Below are positions 26,054 to 38,028 of a stretch of 64,000 bases of DNA, piece after piece. Under the pieces are notes generated by a model. It was not told the DNA's origin. It did no database searches and saw only the letters and a list, made by a program, of their open reading frames with translations. A program made the position numbers and the translations under genes. The DNA is from Nissolia schottii (taxonomy: Eukaryota; Streptophyta; Magnoliopsida; Fabales; Fabaceae): NCBI GenBank assembly GCA_003254905.1, contig QANU01063588.1, positions 5,160-69,159 on the forward strand, read 5' to 3'. How positions within the stretch are numbered: the stretch's first letter is position 1; every line of letters begins with the position of its first letter.

Positions 26054-26456
26054 GGCTATGGCCCTTGCTGGCCCCCTAATTATGTTCGTCCCTACATGTG
26101 TATAACATTGTTCAATAATTTGTGATCATTAAAGTAATTAAATTCCTTCTCTTTTGAAGCCATATAATGTATTTAACCAGTTCGCAATATTTTTAGTAAA
26201 AAAAGGACAAATGCCATGATTGTAAAGCATGAATAGGAGCTAGATATAAGAAAATATATTCATCCATATATGGATTTCAACAGACAATTTAAACACAAAT
26301 TAATAACTGTGTAATTTTCATATAATTAATTATGTAAACCCATACCATACGTACTAGAATCATATTGACAAATATTATTAGAGACTTTTAAAATTGCTCA
26401 ACCCGAATAATTAGTCTATTGCATGAAAGAGCTCATAATATAAGACTAGCATGATC

Positions 26457-26894
26457 CTATTCATGAACCCTACTGCGTTTCCTCCTACCTTTAGCAACCA
26501 CATTCAACGGCATGGCAAAATCATCGACCAACACAATACGATCAAACAAAGCGTTCTCCCACCGGCGAATAACCTCTCGCGGCACGATTGACTTGAAGCA
26601 ATTCGGCATGAATTTCACCTTGCAGTTAGAATCAGGGCAGCTAACCTCCAGATTGTTGTCCCTCAGAGTGGCAGCAACATGCTCATTCATGCAGTAATTG
26701 CAACATGTGTGACCACATGGTAGGGTCTTGAACATTTCAAATTGTTTCTTAAAATCAACACACTTGCCACAAAGCCCTAGAGATTCATCACCACATAGTT
26801 TCTTGATCCACAAGCCTTGCTCTGCCTTCTTGATCCAATAGCCTTGTCCTTGCCCAGGACTAGAAGGTTCACCAATCTTGAGAATAGAAGCCAT
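26457..26894 (-). CDS. RING1-only protein derived from an RBR ligase (copy D)
   Basis: 145 aa from the ATG at 26894. The frame is open 24 bases further, but only with a TTG. It carries a complete C3HC4-type first RING of the RBR family: CGKC, then PCGHTCCNYC, then CPDSNC, with the following KSIVPREVIRRWENALF typical of RING1 in plant RSL1-like RBR ligases. The IBR domain and the RING2 with the catalytic cysteine are absent, because the frame ends with a basic tail KGRRKRSRVHE. It therefore cannot work as an RBR ligase but could bind an E2 or act as a dominant-negative protein. The N-terminus contains a near-repeat, YWIKKAEQGLWIKK. A TATA-like ACTATATATTTAT lies about 70-80 bp upstream. No last exon follows it within the window. 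It could be a pseudogene, though the frame is kept in three paralogues. Confidence 0.75.
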   Translation of the reverse strand: MASILKIGEPSSPGQGQGYWIKKAEQGLWIKKLCGDESLGLCGKCVDFKKQFEMFKTLPCGHTCCNYCMNEHVAATLRDNNLEVSCPDSNCKVKFMPNCFKSIVPREVIRRWENALFDRIVLVDDFAMPLNVVAKGRRKRSRVHE

Positions 26895-27393
26895 TGATTC
26901 TTTAACGAAATTGGCCAAGGGAAAAAACTGTAGCTTGTGATTATAAGGTAAATGGGTTCGTGGATAAATATATAGTGATCACGGTTATGTTTTAGATAGA
27001 CTATGCAGACTAATTAATGCTACTAATCTTAAAATTTAAAATGTAAAGATAAATTTAATTCAAAAAGTCTTTATCTTTAATAAAAATTGATTAACTAACT
27101 AACTAACCTGTTGAAGATATAAGGAAAAATTTATTTTAAGATGAGGGTTTTGAACCTCCATTAATTTAAAAACGACTTTTCAAACATCATTCATTATCAA
27201 TAACAATGGATACATTAAGATTAAGAAAGATAATAATCATAATCAAAGTAAAATAATATTCATCTCCTAATATCAAGGAATAATGAAAATTCAATTAATT
27301 TAAACATAATAATTCAAGATAAATTAATAAAAAACAAAGCAAAATACTCCATAATCCCTATTGACTATTTTGTTCACGAGATAAAATTGGTTC

Positions 27394-27451
27394 CTAATGC
27401 TTTGCACGTGGCCAATGAAATCCGTAGTTATAGCAGAAGTTGTGTCCACAC
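27394..27451 (-). pseudogene. RBR last exon (RING2 end), belongs with copy C
   Basis: After an AG acceptor (TTTGCAG) the 58-bp exon reads, in phase 2, CGHNFCYNYGFHWPRAKH and then a stop. The CG-x2-FCY core is the C-terminal part of RBR RING2. On the minus strand it lies downstream of copy C exon 1 (42337-42774), with a 13.7-kb Helitron between them. Copy C exon 1 ends in its own stop and lacks IBR and the start of RING2, so this exon is probably orphaned. Confidence 0.7.
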
Positions 27452-27744
27452 CTGCAAAGCAAAGTTGACAAAACATGATAAGATAAGAATTAAGCCAGCA
27501 CCAAAATCTGAAGTGTTATAAAAACACAGACCATATTATTAATTAGTTGGGTTAAAATTAAGAACATTTTTTCCTTATTATTTAATTAATCAATTAGAGT
27601 TGACACTCATACTATTGCAGCTATTGCAGCCGCATTTTCTTGCAATTTCACAAAAAAACAATAATCACAATCTATATGACACAGGTATCGGTACCAGGTA
27701 CGGATACAGATACATACGGGATACGAAATTTTGAAGTGCAAGAT

Positions 27745-27907
27745 ATGCTAAAAATTATGAGTACTTTTGAGAATAATTCTTTGTATTATTTTTTGGGATA
27801 TATTTGAAGTGGCACTATAAGGTGTCTTAGAAATTGAAATTGTGTTATTACGAAAAATTGAGCTGCTTATCACTGATTCAACGACATGTTGGTTGATTGA
27901 TTTTGTA
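27745..27907 (-). repeat. left part of duplication unit C, before the Helitron
   Basis: Homologous to the start of unit D (24951 onward) and of unit B (43650 onward). The homology stops at the A in 27907 and resumes at the T in 41580, which defines the Helitron insertion. Confidence 0.85.
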
Positions 27908-29615
27908 TCTATAATATATGAAAGCTGGGAATTCTCACCCAGGCCCCACCACCAAAAAAGACACGCGTCAATATGTCATGCAATGTTTTCCCGCCCAATT
28001 CTTCCTCACCACGCCCACATCACGTGCGTTTGTGCGTCTTCCATTTCCATCTCACAGCTTTGTCTCCAATTGCTGTGAAATGTTTGTTTGAGACAACAGT
28101 GGAAGCCACCACCAAAACGCCGAACCAGCGGATCCAGATCTGGTCGTGGTGGGCATTGGTGGTGCCACCGCAGTGGCGAATGGAAGATTCCAGAACTTTG
28201 GAGGGAAGATCGCGACGGGAGGTCAGCGGCCAATCACCAGAAACTCAGAGTCACCAGGCGGCGTTGTCGGTGGCGGCCAGAAAAGAGGGCGACAACACCA
28301 AGCCCTCACCGACGACGTCACCAGATGCAGACACGGTGGCTGCGAGAAGCACGACAACAACCATCGGGGGCAACGGTCAGTCGCTGAGTAGGGTGACCCA
28401 AACGGCGTCCCAATCGCTAGAGGGGTGGAAGAAGACGCCAGCGCCATCGCTGAAAGAGAACCACGAGTGGGTCACCAGTGGCCCGCGTGGGTTTGAAGGT
28501 GGGCTGCGTCGTTTGGGGGGCGGAGAGAGCACGGTGGCTGGCCGTTTCTCTTGCTGTTGTTTTTGCGTGGAAGAAGGGTGGCGTCAACAAGGGAGAGGAC
28601 GGCGCTTCGGCGACGGTGACCGGCAAGAACGTGAGGGTGCTGGTGGCTCAATTTTTGCTTCACTACTTCACGCTAGGGATTCTCTCTTTCCTAGACAAGC
28701 TTCACTGCATCTGCATTTCAATTTTTGAATTTTGAGTTTCAATTTGGGGTGTTCCCTTTGATTGGTCCTTCTCTATACATTGGTGCTTTCATTATTTTCA
28801 TTTTATTTATTTATTTTTGTTACTTCTGATTCTGTTTGGATTTGTTTCATGATTGGAAGGAGATTGACAAGCACATGACACCCCAAATCACTGCATCTGC
28901 ATTTCAATTTTTGAATTTTGAGTTTCATTTTGGGGTGTTCCCATTTTATTGGTCCTTCTCTATACATTGGTGTTTTCATTTTTTTTTCATTTTATTTATT
29001 TATTTTTGTTACTTCTGATTCTGTTTGGATTTGTTTCATGATTGGAAGGAGATTGACAAACACATGACACAAGCGACAACGGAGCGGCACAACGGTAGCA
29101 ACAGTGGAGCATCACGACACAAGCACAAACCACTTGATGTAAAACTTCATTCTCCCATTTTCTCTAATTCAAGGTTTGCACTTGGTTTAGGGTTTACTAA
29201 TTTAAGGTTTCAATTTCATTGTCATAAAAAGAAAAAAGTGAAAATCAATTTGGGAAGGACAAATCGAGTGAGTTATGAGCACCAAATGTTTGATAAAAAT
29301 CCCAAGAGAACTAAAAAATATTATATTTTTTCTTTGAAGTATGTAGAAGAAAGCACAGGCACAAGGTTGCATTTTCTTTTTAGATTTTCCTAGACGCTTT
29401 CATTTTGGTCATGGACTTTGATTTAGATTTATTATACTGAAGGAATTTGATAACCTGAAGGAATACCTCATGTGGGAAGGGAGCAACATTGTCATGCTAA
29501 GTATGAATAATCTTATCAATTTTATCTTTTTCTTTATTGTTTAGGGTTGACATGTAAATACTTATTACATTTTTCTTTATTGGTTCTTCATTGTATAGGT
29601 TCCGATGAGCAAAAA
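27908..29615 (+). repeat. first copy of the Helitron 5' segment
   Basis: A 1.7-kb segment repeated head-to-tail at 29616. It has a GC-rich core with a 251-codon ORF (27973-28728) that is also open in the second copy. The protein shows no domain and is Ser/Thr/Arg-rich. A direct repeat of about 190 bp (around 28848 and 29037) is present in both copies. It may be a captured GC-rich gene or promoter fragment; the origin is unknown. Confidence 0.85.
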
Positions 29616-30552
29616 TCTATAATATATGAAAGCACCACCAAAAAAGACGCGTCAATATGTCATGCAATGTTTTCCCGCCCAATTCTTCCTCACCACGCCC
29701 ACATCACGTGCGTTTGTGCATCTTCCATTTCCATCTCACAGCTTTGTCTCCAATTGCTGTGAAATTTTTGTTTGAGACAACAGTGGAAGCCACCACCAAA
29801 ACGCCGAACCAGCGGATCCGGATCTGGTCGTGGTGGGCATTGGTGGTGCCACCGCAGTGGCGAATGGAAGATTCCAGAACTTTGGAGGGAAGATCGCGAC
29901 GGGAGGTCAGCGGCCAATCACCAGAAACTCAGAGTCACCAGGCGGCGTTGTCGGTGGCGGCCAGAAAAGAGGGCGACAACACCAAGCCCTCACCGACGAC
30001 GTCACCAGATGCAGACACGGTGGCTGCGAGAAGCACGACAACAACCATCGGGGGCAACGGTCAGTCGCTGAGTAGGGTGACCCAAACGGCGTCCCAATCG
30101 CTAGAGGGGTGGAAGAAGACGCCAGCGCCATCGCTGAAAGAGAACCACGAGTGGGTCACCAGTGGCCCGCGTGGGTTTGAAGGTGGGCTGCGTCGTTTGG
30201 GGGGCGGAGAAAGCACGGTGGCTGGCCGTTTCTCTTGTTGTTGTTTTCGCGTGAAAGAAGGGCGACGTCAACAAGGGAGAGGATGGCGCTTCAGCGACGG
30301 TGACCGGCAAGAACGCGAGGGTGCTGGTGCCTCAATTTTTGCTTCACTGCTTCACGCTGGGGATTCTCTCTTTCTTAGACAAGCTTCACTGCATCTGCAT
30401 TTCAATTTTTGAATTTTGAGTTTCAATTTGGGGTGTTCCCTTTTGATTGGTCCTTCTCTATACATTGGTGCTTTCATTATTTTCATTTTATTTATTTATT
30501 TTTGTTACTTCTGATTCTGTTTGGATTTGTTTCATGATTGGAAGGAGATTGA

Positions 30553-32099
30553 TGATAAGTGCCCAAATTACGCAATTTTGACCTATTAAAATGGCACTTA
30601 TTTGCTTTTGTTTTTAAAGAATTATCTAACTTAAAACCCCATATTTTGTAGGTTTATAATATATTTTAAAGATGGATGCAAGCATGATTAATTAAGGAAT
30701 AATCCCCAAAAAGAATGGAGAAAAGGGCAAAATAGGAAAAATAGCTTAAAAGAAGAAATCAGACGTGAAGATCGCTCAGCGCACAAGCACAGACTGCTCA
30801 GCGATTGCACCCTGGCCGCTCAGCGATTCTGCAACCGGAGCCACTTGCAGCCGCTGCATTTATTGTGCCAGCTGGAGCCAGCCTAGAGGCGGCGCCGCCC
30901 TGCAAAAAGCTGCCGGAGCATTTATTACACCGCGTGAAATGATTAGGCCGCTCAGCAGCAAAGTACACATCGCTCAGCGAAGAAGCCTTTATTGCTCAGC
31001 GGTGGTGCCAAAACCGCTGAGCGATGCCATCAGATTTTGCCTATAAATAGGAAGGCCGAGCCATTCATTTCCATCATCCCGTCCTCCACCCATAGTTCAT
31101 TCTTTTACACATTCTCCTGTACTTTAGAGCTTAGTTTAGTTTAGCAACAAAGAGGAGGACGGTGAAGGAGCCAGGAGATCGAAGAAGCTCGGCAAAGCCG
31201 CTGTCATGATAGCGTGGTAACGTGTCATGGTCAGCGTCCAAACCTTGCCTCTGAGATTCTCTTGTAAGACGGATTTGTAATCCTCTTGTTGTTGGGATTT
31301 TGATGAGTATTGTAGTATGATTGTATCCATGTACTTTTGCATATGAATTACTCAGTTTCTATTGATTCGCTTGAATGATTTTACACTTAATGCTAGCTTT
31401 TGTTTAGTGTTTTGATTCCTGATTTGGGACTTATTTGTATGGACGAAAGTTATATTAATTAAGTCATAACCAAGTTAAGACCAATATTGTTATGCTAAGC
31501 TAGATTCTAGACTTGAACGTTGTGAATGAAAATTACAATCATTAGAGTTGGAACTAAATCATTTCATCTAATTTTTGTTGCCATAACTGGAATAAGGTTA
31601 GCCGTTTTAACATCTGGAATAAGGCTAGCATACTTTGTTGAGTTTGTGTGCGAAAGTGACAGTTTAACAAAGGAAACCTGTGATCTTTTCATGCGCGGTA
31701 GCAATGAACAAGTTAAGAACTGGTGGCGGGCAATTAATGAAATGATAGTTCTGTGTAATAAGTAAATGGATGCATGAAACTATGATATGATTCAATTCCC
31801 AACAAGCTTCCGGATCTACCTCTGATTTGTTGCCTATTTACTCTTATGTTGTTTATTTACTTATTATTTAACTTATCAAACAACTTTACCAATCCTTCAC
31901 TTTATTGTTTAATTAACTGAACTCGAGAATGGTAATTTTGCAACTCTCTGTGGATTCGATTATACCTGACTATACTGCAATTGGATCCCTTGTGGATCTG
32001 AAAGCCGTAAAGAAGGATATATTATTTTGAAACGACTAAAAGTTCAAACTAGGCTTCTGACAAAAGCATTGAACAAACACGTAGATTTGGCTTTCATCA
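30553..32099. mobile_element. solo LTR (1547 bp) with TSD ATTGA
   Basis: It interrupts the second 5'-segment copy, with ATTGA at 30548-30552 and 32100-32104. The ends are TGATAAGT...TTCATCA, i.e. TG..CA with 4-bp inverted ends TGAT/ATCA. In plus orientation, CGCTCAGCG-type motifs (30765-31025) come before a TATA box CCTATAAATAGG (about 31038), as in U3 of a retrotransposon. There is no internal domain, so it is a solo LTR from unequal recombination. It is probably Ty3/gypsy because of its length; this is an inference. Confidence 0.9.
31037..31050 (+). promoter_or_regulatory. TATA box of the solo LTR
   Basis: CCTATAAATAGGAAG is a strong plant TATA consensus inside the LTR. It could still start transcription into the Helitron interior. 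Confidence 0.6.
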
Positions 32100-32917
32100 A
32101 TTGACAAGCACATGACACCCCAAATCACTGCATCTACATTTCAATTTTTGAATTTTGAGTTTCAATTTGGGGTGTTCCCATTTTATTGGTCCTTCTCTAT
32201 TCATTGGTGTTTTCATTTTTTTCATTTTATTTATATATTTATTTTTGTTACTTCTGATTCTGTTTGGATTTGTTTCATGATTGGAAGGAGATTGACAAGC
32301 ACATGACATAGGCGACAACGGAGCGGCAAAACGGTAGCAACAGTGGAGCATCACGACACGAGCACAAACCACTTGTTGTAAAACTTCATTCTCCCATTTT
32401 CTCTAATTCAAGGTTTGCACTTGGTTTAGGGTTTACTAATTTAAGGTTTCATTTCATTGTCAGAAAAAGAAAAAAGTGAAAATCAATTTGGGAAGGAAAA
32501 ATCGAGTGAGTTATGAGCACCAAATGTTTAATAAAAATCCCAAGAGAACTAAAAAATATTATATTTTTTCTTTGAAGTATGTAGCAGAAAGCACAGGCAC
32601 AAGGTTGCATTTTCTTTTTAGATTTTCCTACACGCTTTCATTTTGGTCATGGACTTTGATTTAGATTTATTATACTGAAGGAATTTGATAACCTGAAGGA
32701 ATACCTCATGTGGGAAGGGAGCAACATTGTCATGCTAAGTATGAATAATCTTATCAATTTTATCTTTTTCTTTATTGTTTAGGGTTGACATGTAAATACT
32801 TATTACATTTTTCTTTATTGGTTCTTCATTGTATAGGTTCCAATGAGCAAAAATCCCTAGAAGCTGCTATGGCTTATGTATCTGGGACTGCTAACTAAAA
32901 ATCCCAATCTTATGCAT

Positions 32918-34450
32918 GCAATTGAGATTATTTTCAGGTTCAAGATTACTAAATCAGTTCTACTTTTTCTTTCCCTGCATCCTAATGTAAGTTTCTATAT
33001 TCTATTTTTGTTTTTCCATATCATATCACTGATTCAGTTTAGAATAACCATTTGAAGGTCATTTTATTGATGAAAGCCTCAAATACTTGGCCGTATAGAG
33101 TAGAGGTAAGAAGCAATGCAAAATTTCATGTTTAAATAGTTGTTTCGATATTGAAGCTTAATTACCATGTTTAAATTTCATTGGTCATGATTCTCTGTTA
33201 TTATCTTTTTTTTTAAATGGTTCATTTTCTTTGATGTTGACATTGGTTTGGTAATTGTAACTGAAATAATGGTCTGTGCCCATTATAGCAATTTGGGGAA
33301 TCTAATGAAAGCTCAAGTTTGAGTGCAATAAGGGGCATGGTCAGAATTGTTTTCATGTAAGGGGACACACAATTTTAGTATGAATGATCATCTAACTTGA
33401 TTGCTCATGAGTATTTTAGGGTACATTGACTTCCTAATTTTCTTTTAAAGTTCATCAAATATGTATTCGTTATCTTTTTAAGTGTCATTTTAAACATTAT
33501 TAAGGTACAGTTCTACTTGAGAGACTAGGACTCTTCTATGCTAAGTGAGGCCAAATGCAAATTCAAGAATCCTATAGGTATGGTTCTTGGAACCCTTGCA
33601 ATGAAATTTAGTTTTGTTCTATCCATTTTAGCATATAAAATATGGTTGCTGAAATTTTCTGTTGCTGTAATTTTTTGTTGCTGATTTTGTTTGCCCTTGG
33701 TAAACAGAAAAAATTGATTCTGTTTATGTTCCTTTTTTAGTTTTTATTTGCTTCTATTTATTCGTAATTGTAGCAAGTTATTTTTTGGCTCACCCCAAAT
33801 CGTGGTGGTTTGAGGCAGGGAGAACCCTTTTAGGTGTTGATTCCTGATTTGGTTGTAGTGGCTGATGATGAATTCTGTGAGAAGGTTAAAGAAGAGAACG
33901 AAGCGAGAGAAGAAGCATGATGAGAATAATAGCTCTAATGCTTCTTCTAGGTTGCCTCTAAACGAGGGTCCTTGAATGATATTTGAATGATATGTTACAT
34001 TATGTTACATTGTAGTCTTTTAATGCCATTCAAATAATGCAAAATGTGATGTTAATTTTAGGTTATTCAAATTCCAGTTACTTGCCTTTTTTGGTTTTTA
34101 TTTGCTTCTATAGAGTCCTATTTTTGTCTTTTAAGGAAAAGTGGCAAATCATTAGCCCCATCATTATTTTAGAACTGTCCTTTCAATAAGTTATTGTAGT
34201 AAATCCTCTATTGGTTGTTTATTAATCTCTGTGCCAATCAATTAAATAGTAATTTTTTTTGTTCTTATTTAAAAATTGGTTTTCATTTGCCAAATGTAGG
34301 TATAAATAGGTCCATCATGGTAATTTTTTGCATACAATTGAGCTTATTTTCAGGTTCAAGATTACTAAATCGGTTCTACTTTTTCTTCCCTGCATCCTAA
34401 TGTAAGTTTCTATATTCTATTTTTGTTTTTCCATATCATGTCACTGATTC
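32918..34450 (+). repeat. Helitron internal repeat, copy 1
   Basis: It begins TGCATGCAATTGAG, and after about 1.4 kb the same opening (110 bp) recurs at 34330, so it is a unit plus a partial second unit. It is homologous to 36173-38028. It contains intron-like T-rich tracts with TTTCAG and GTAAG sites, but I identified no protein. Confidence 0.75.
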
Positions 34451-34987
34451 ACTGGCTCAAGTTGCATTTTCTTTTTAGATTTTCCTTGACGCTTTCATTT
34501 TGGTCATGGACTTCGATTTAGATTTATTTTACTGAAGGAATTTGATAACTTGAAGGAATATCTCATGTGGGAAGGGAGCAACATTGTCATGCTAAGTATG
34601 AATAATCTTATCAATTTTATCTTTTTCTTTATTGTTTAGGGTTGACATGTAAATACTTATTACATTTTTCTTTATTGGTTCTTCATTGTATAGGTTCCGA
34701 TGAGCAAAAATCCCTAGAAGCCTCTATGGGTTATGTATCTGGGAAACCAATCTATGAAAATGTGATTTACTTTATTTTAGTCACTCGATTAGTTACCTAT
34801 TGCATCATTGTTCTATATTAAAACTATGAAGCAGGTCACCTGCATGAATCCAATGCGTGAATTATGAAAATTTTGGTTTTATATTATACACAGAAATTTT
34901 GTTTCTAAAGGATGGCGACATGTAATCTTTTAATTCTGATAGTCATATCCAACCTGTAGCTTTTCTTATATATGTGGTATTTTGCAG

Positions 34988-35269
34988 GATTGTCCTCTTA
35001 TGGACAAGCAAAAAATGGAAAATACAGTCGAATGGCATTGCAGTCCACGACATAGAGAGGTATTTAGTGTTGAGAACATCTCTTGAATAAATCAATGAAC
35101 AATACGTCGTGTTTTTTCTTGCTCCTCTTTGTACCAAACATGAACTAATTATTGTAATTTAAATGGATCTGTTTTCTTCAATATTTTGTACTTTGTGATT
35201 CAATAACCACTTCATAAATGTTCAGGAACGGATGGGAGGGTGAAGTTACCGTGAAATATGTCATGATAG
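34988..35269 (+). pseudogene. two consecutive captured exons, gene not identified
   Basis: Exon a (34988-35059) follows TTTGCAG and ends before GTATTT. Exon b (35226-35269) follows TTCAG and ends before GTAAGA. The phases agree and give KKWKIQSNGIAVHDIE joined to RNGWEGEVTVKYVMI. The matching splice sites and phases suggest a captured piece of a real spliced gene. I do not recognise the protein. Confidence 0.45.
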
Positions 35270-36172
35270 GTAAGAATGCGACAATAAGTATAGATCTATG
35301 TTATGACTTTAATGGATTTGCCTCTTTTTTTTCCCTTCTAATACTGATTTACTTAATTGGCTTTATTTATGTTGCTACTAGATCTTAGGAGGGATAGGTG
35401 TACATGTTTTTCTACATCTTAGATGGTTTGGATTTTTGTTTATTTATGTTGCTTCATGTAGTCAACATAATCATCAGCTTCTTTCCATTGATTTGTTTAT
35501 GCTTTTTCTTTTGGTTTAAATTTATAAAGAAAAACAAGCGTGTGTAAATGCTATGAGCAAGCCAAACTAAGAATGCACTTTCTCACTTAGTGAATATGAT
35601 ATTGAGCTTGAGGAGTATCATGGAGAGATAGAAAGTGAGACAGGATCATGGTTGGGACTTGAAGCACTGAGGTGCTACATTCACTAAAGAAGATCAAATT
35701 AATATCAAGATGTACTATACACTTACTCATTCACTTAAATGCTTGACTCATTCATATAGATAACTATACACTCATGGTGTTTACTTAAATGCCTGACTCA
35801 TTCATGCTTGAATAGTTGAATATAAGTAGGTAACAAAGATCATTTCCGTTTAAAGCCAAATTAGTGTGTGTTTTGATTATGCTTTTGCAAATTTAATTTT
35901 TATCAACTGAATAATATTGAACCTGGTATTGGTGTTGCTTTGGACTTAAAAAAGTTGTAAATGCCTTGGAGTTGAGATGGGTCACACAAGTGTTTTCATT
36001 TGGACAGGAAAAAAAACTTCTAATATATTGAAATGTGGCAAACTGGTGTGAATTTCAGTTAGAACTGATGGCCACTAAAATGATGCGGCACGTGTGTAAG
36101 AAACATGTGATCACAATGGCTTCTGAAGGAAGCTTTACCACCACCCCCCACAACTTATGAAGTAATTTTTTG

Positions 36173-38028
36173 CATGCAATTGAGCTTATTTTCAGGTTCA
36201 AGATTACTAAATCGGTTCTACTTTTTCTTTCCCTGCATCCTAATGTAAGTTTCTATATTCTATTTTTGTTTTTCTATATCATATCACTGATTCAGTTTAG
36301 AATAACCATTTGAAGGTCATTTTATTGATGAAAACCTCAAATGCTTGGCCGTATAGAGTAGAGGTAAGAAGCAATGCAAAATTTCATGTTTAAATAGTTG
36401 TTTCTAGATTGAAGCTTAATTACCATGTTTAAATTTCATTGGTCATGATTCGCTGTTATTATCTTTTTTTTAGATGGTTGATTTGCTTTGATGTTGACAT
36501 TGGTTTGGTAATTGTAACTGAAATAATGGTCTGTGCCCATTATAGCAATTTGGGGAATGTAATGAAAGCTCAATCTTGAGTGCAACAAGGGGCGTGGTCA
36601 GAATTGTTTTCATGTAAGGGGACACACGATTTTACTATGAATGATCATCTAACTTGATTGCTCATGAGTCTTTTAGGGTTCATTGACTTCCCAATTTTCT
36701 TTTAAAGTTCATCAAATATGTATTCGCTATCTTTTAAAGTGTCATTTTAAACATTATTAAGGTACAGTTCTACTTGAGAGACTAGGACTCTTCTATGCTA
36801 AGTGAGGCCAAGTGCAAATTCAAGAATCCTATAGGTATGGTTCTTGGAACCCTTACAATGAAATTTAGTTTTGTTCTATCTATTTTAGCATATGAAATAT
36901 GGCTGCTACAATTTTCTGTTGCTGATTTTGTTTTGCCCTTGGTAAACGGAAAAAATTGATTTTGTTTATGTTCCTTTTTTGTTTTTTATTTGCTTCTATA
37001 GCAAGTTATTTTTTAATGGAGAAATGACATTCAAATAGGCAGACTAGGACTCTTCTATGCTAAGTGAGGCCAAATGCAAATTCAAGGATCCTATAGGTAT
37101 GGTTCTTGGAAACCTTGCAATGAAATTTAGTTTTGTTCTATCCATTTTAGCATACGAAATATGGTTGCTGCAATTTTTTGTTGCTGATTTTGTTTGCCCT
37201 TGGTAAACAAAAAAAAATTGATTCTGTTTATGTTCCTTTTTTGTTTTTTATTTGCTTCTATTTATTCGTAATTGTAGCAAGTTATTTTTTGGCTCACCCC
37301 AAATCGTGGTAGTTTGAGGCAGGGCGAACCCTTTTAGGTGTTGATTCCTGATTTGGTTGTTGTGGCTAATGATGAATCTTGTGAGAAGGTTAAAGAAGAG
37401 AACGAAGCAAGAGAAGAAGCATGATGAGAATAATGGCTCTAATGCTTCTTCTAGGTTGCCTCTAAGCAAGGGTCCTTGAATGATATTTGAATGATATGTT
37501 ACATTATGTTACATTTGTAGCCTTTTAATGCCATTCAAATAATGCAAAATGTGATGTTAATTTCAGGTTATTCGAATTCCAGTTACTTGCCTTTTTTGGT
37601 TTTTATTTGCTTCTATAGAGTCCTATTTTTGTCTTTTAAGGAAAAGTGGCAAATCATTAGCCCCATCATTATTTTAGATCTGTCCTTTCAATAAGTTATT
37701 GTAGTAAATCCTCTATTGGTTGTTTATTAATCTCTGTGCCAATCAATTAAATAGTAATTTTTTTTGTTCTTATTTAAAAATTGGTTTTCATTTGCCAAAT
37801 GTAGGTATAAATAAGTCCATCATGGTAATTTTTTGCATGCAATTGAGCTTATTTTCAGGTTCAAGATTACTAAATCGGTTCTACTTTTTCTTTCCCTGCA
37901 TCCTAATGTAAGTTTCTATATTCTATTTTTGTTTTTCCATATCATATCACTGATTCAGTTTAGAATAACCATTTGAAGGTCATTTTATTGATGAAAGCCT
38001 CAAACGCTTGGCCGTATAGAGTAGAGGT
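36173..38028 (+). repeat. Helitron internal repeat, copy 2
   Basis: Second copy of the 32918 repeat. It has a further internal duplication of about 250 bp (the GACTAGGACTCTTC region near 36780 and near 37045) and a partial third opening at 37836. The similarity to copy 1 is high, so the duplication is recent relative to the element. Confidence 0.75.

Larger units (their letters stand above)
24951..27744 (-). repeat. tandem duplication unit D of the RBR array
   Basis: The unit starts at TGCTGAGAATTATGAGTAC and the same junction recurs at 27745 and 43650. In minus-strand order each unit carries a short RBR last exon, an RBR first exon and intron-like DNA. This unit has a 26.0-26.4 kb part with an (AT)n run and the unresolved N at 26053. 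Unit C shares the GCTATGGCCC portion of that part, and unit B lacks it. Confidence 0.75.
29616..32853 (+). repeat. second copy of the Helitron 5' segment, split by a solo LTR
   Basis: It starts again with the exact terminus TCTATAATATATGAAAG, directly after GAGCAAAAA. Without the LTR it is about 1.69 kb and very similar to 27908-29615, but lacks a stretch of about 20 bp after GAAAGC. It ends at GAGCAAAAA (32853), the sequence that also precedes 29616. A further shorter piece of the same 3' part is at about 34455-34740. Confidence 0.85.

Noticed and set aside
26457..26520. Alternative splicing of copy D at AAAG|GTAGGA to a last exon
   Set aside because: The phase does not fit the RING2 reading frame of the known last exons, and no last exon follows copy D.
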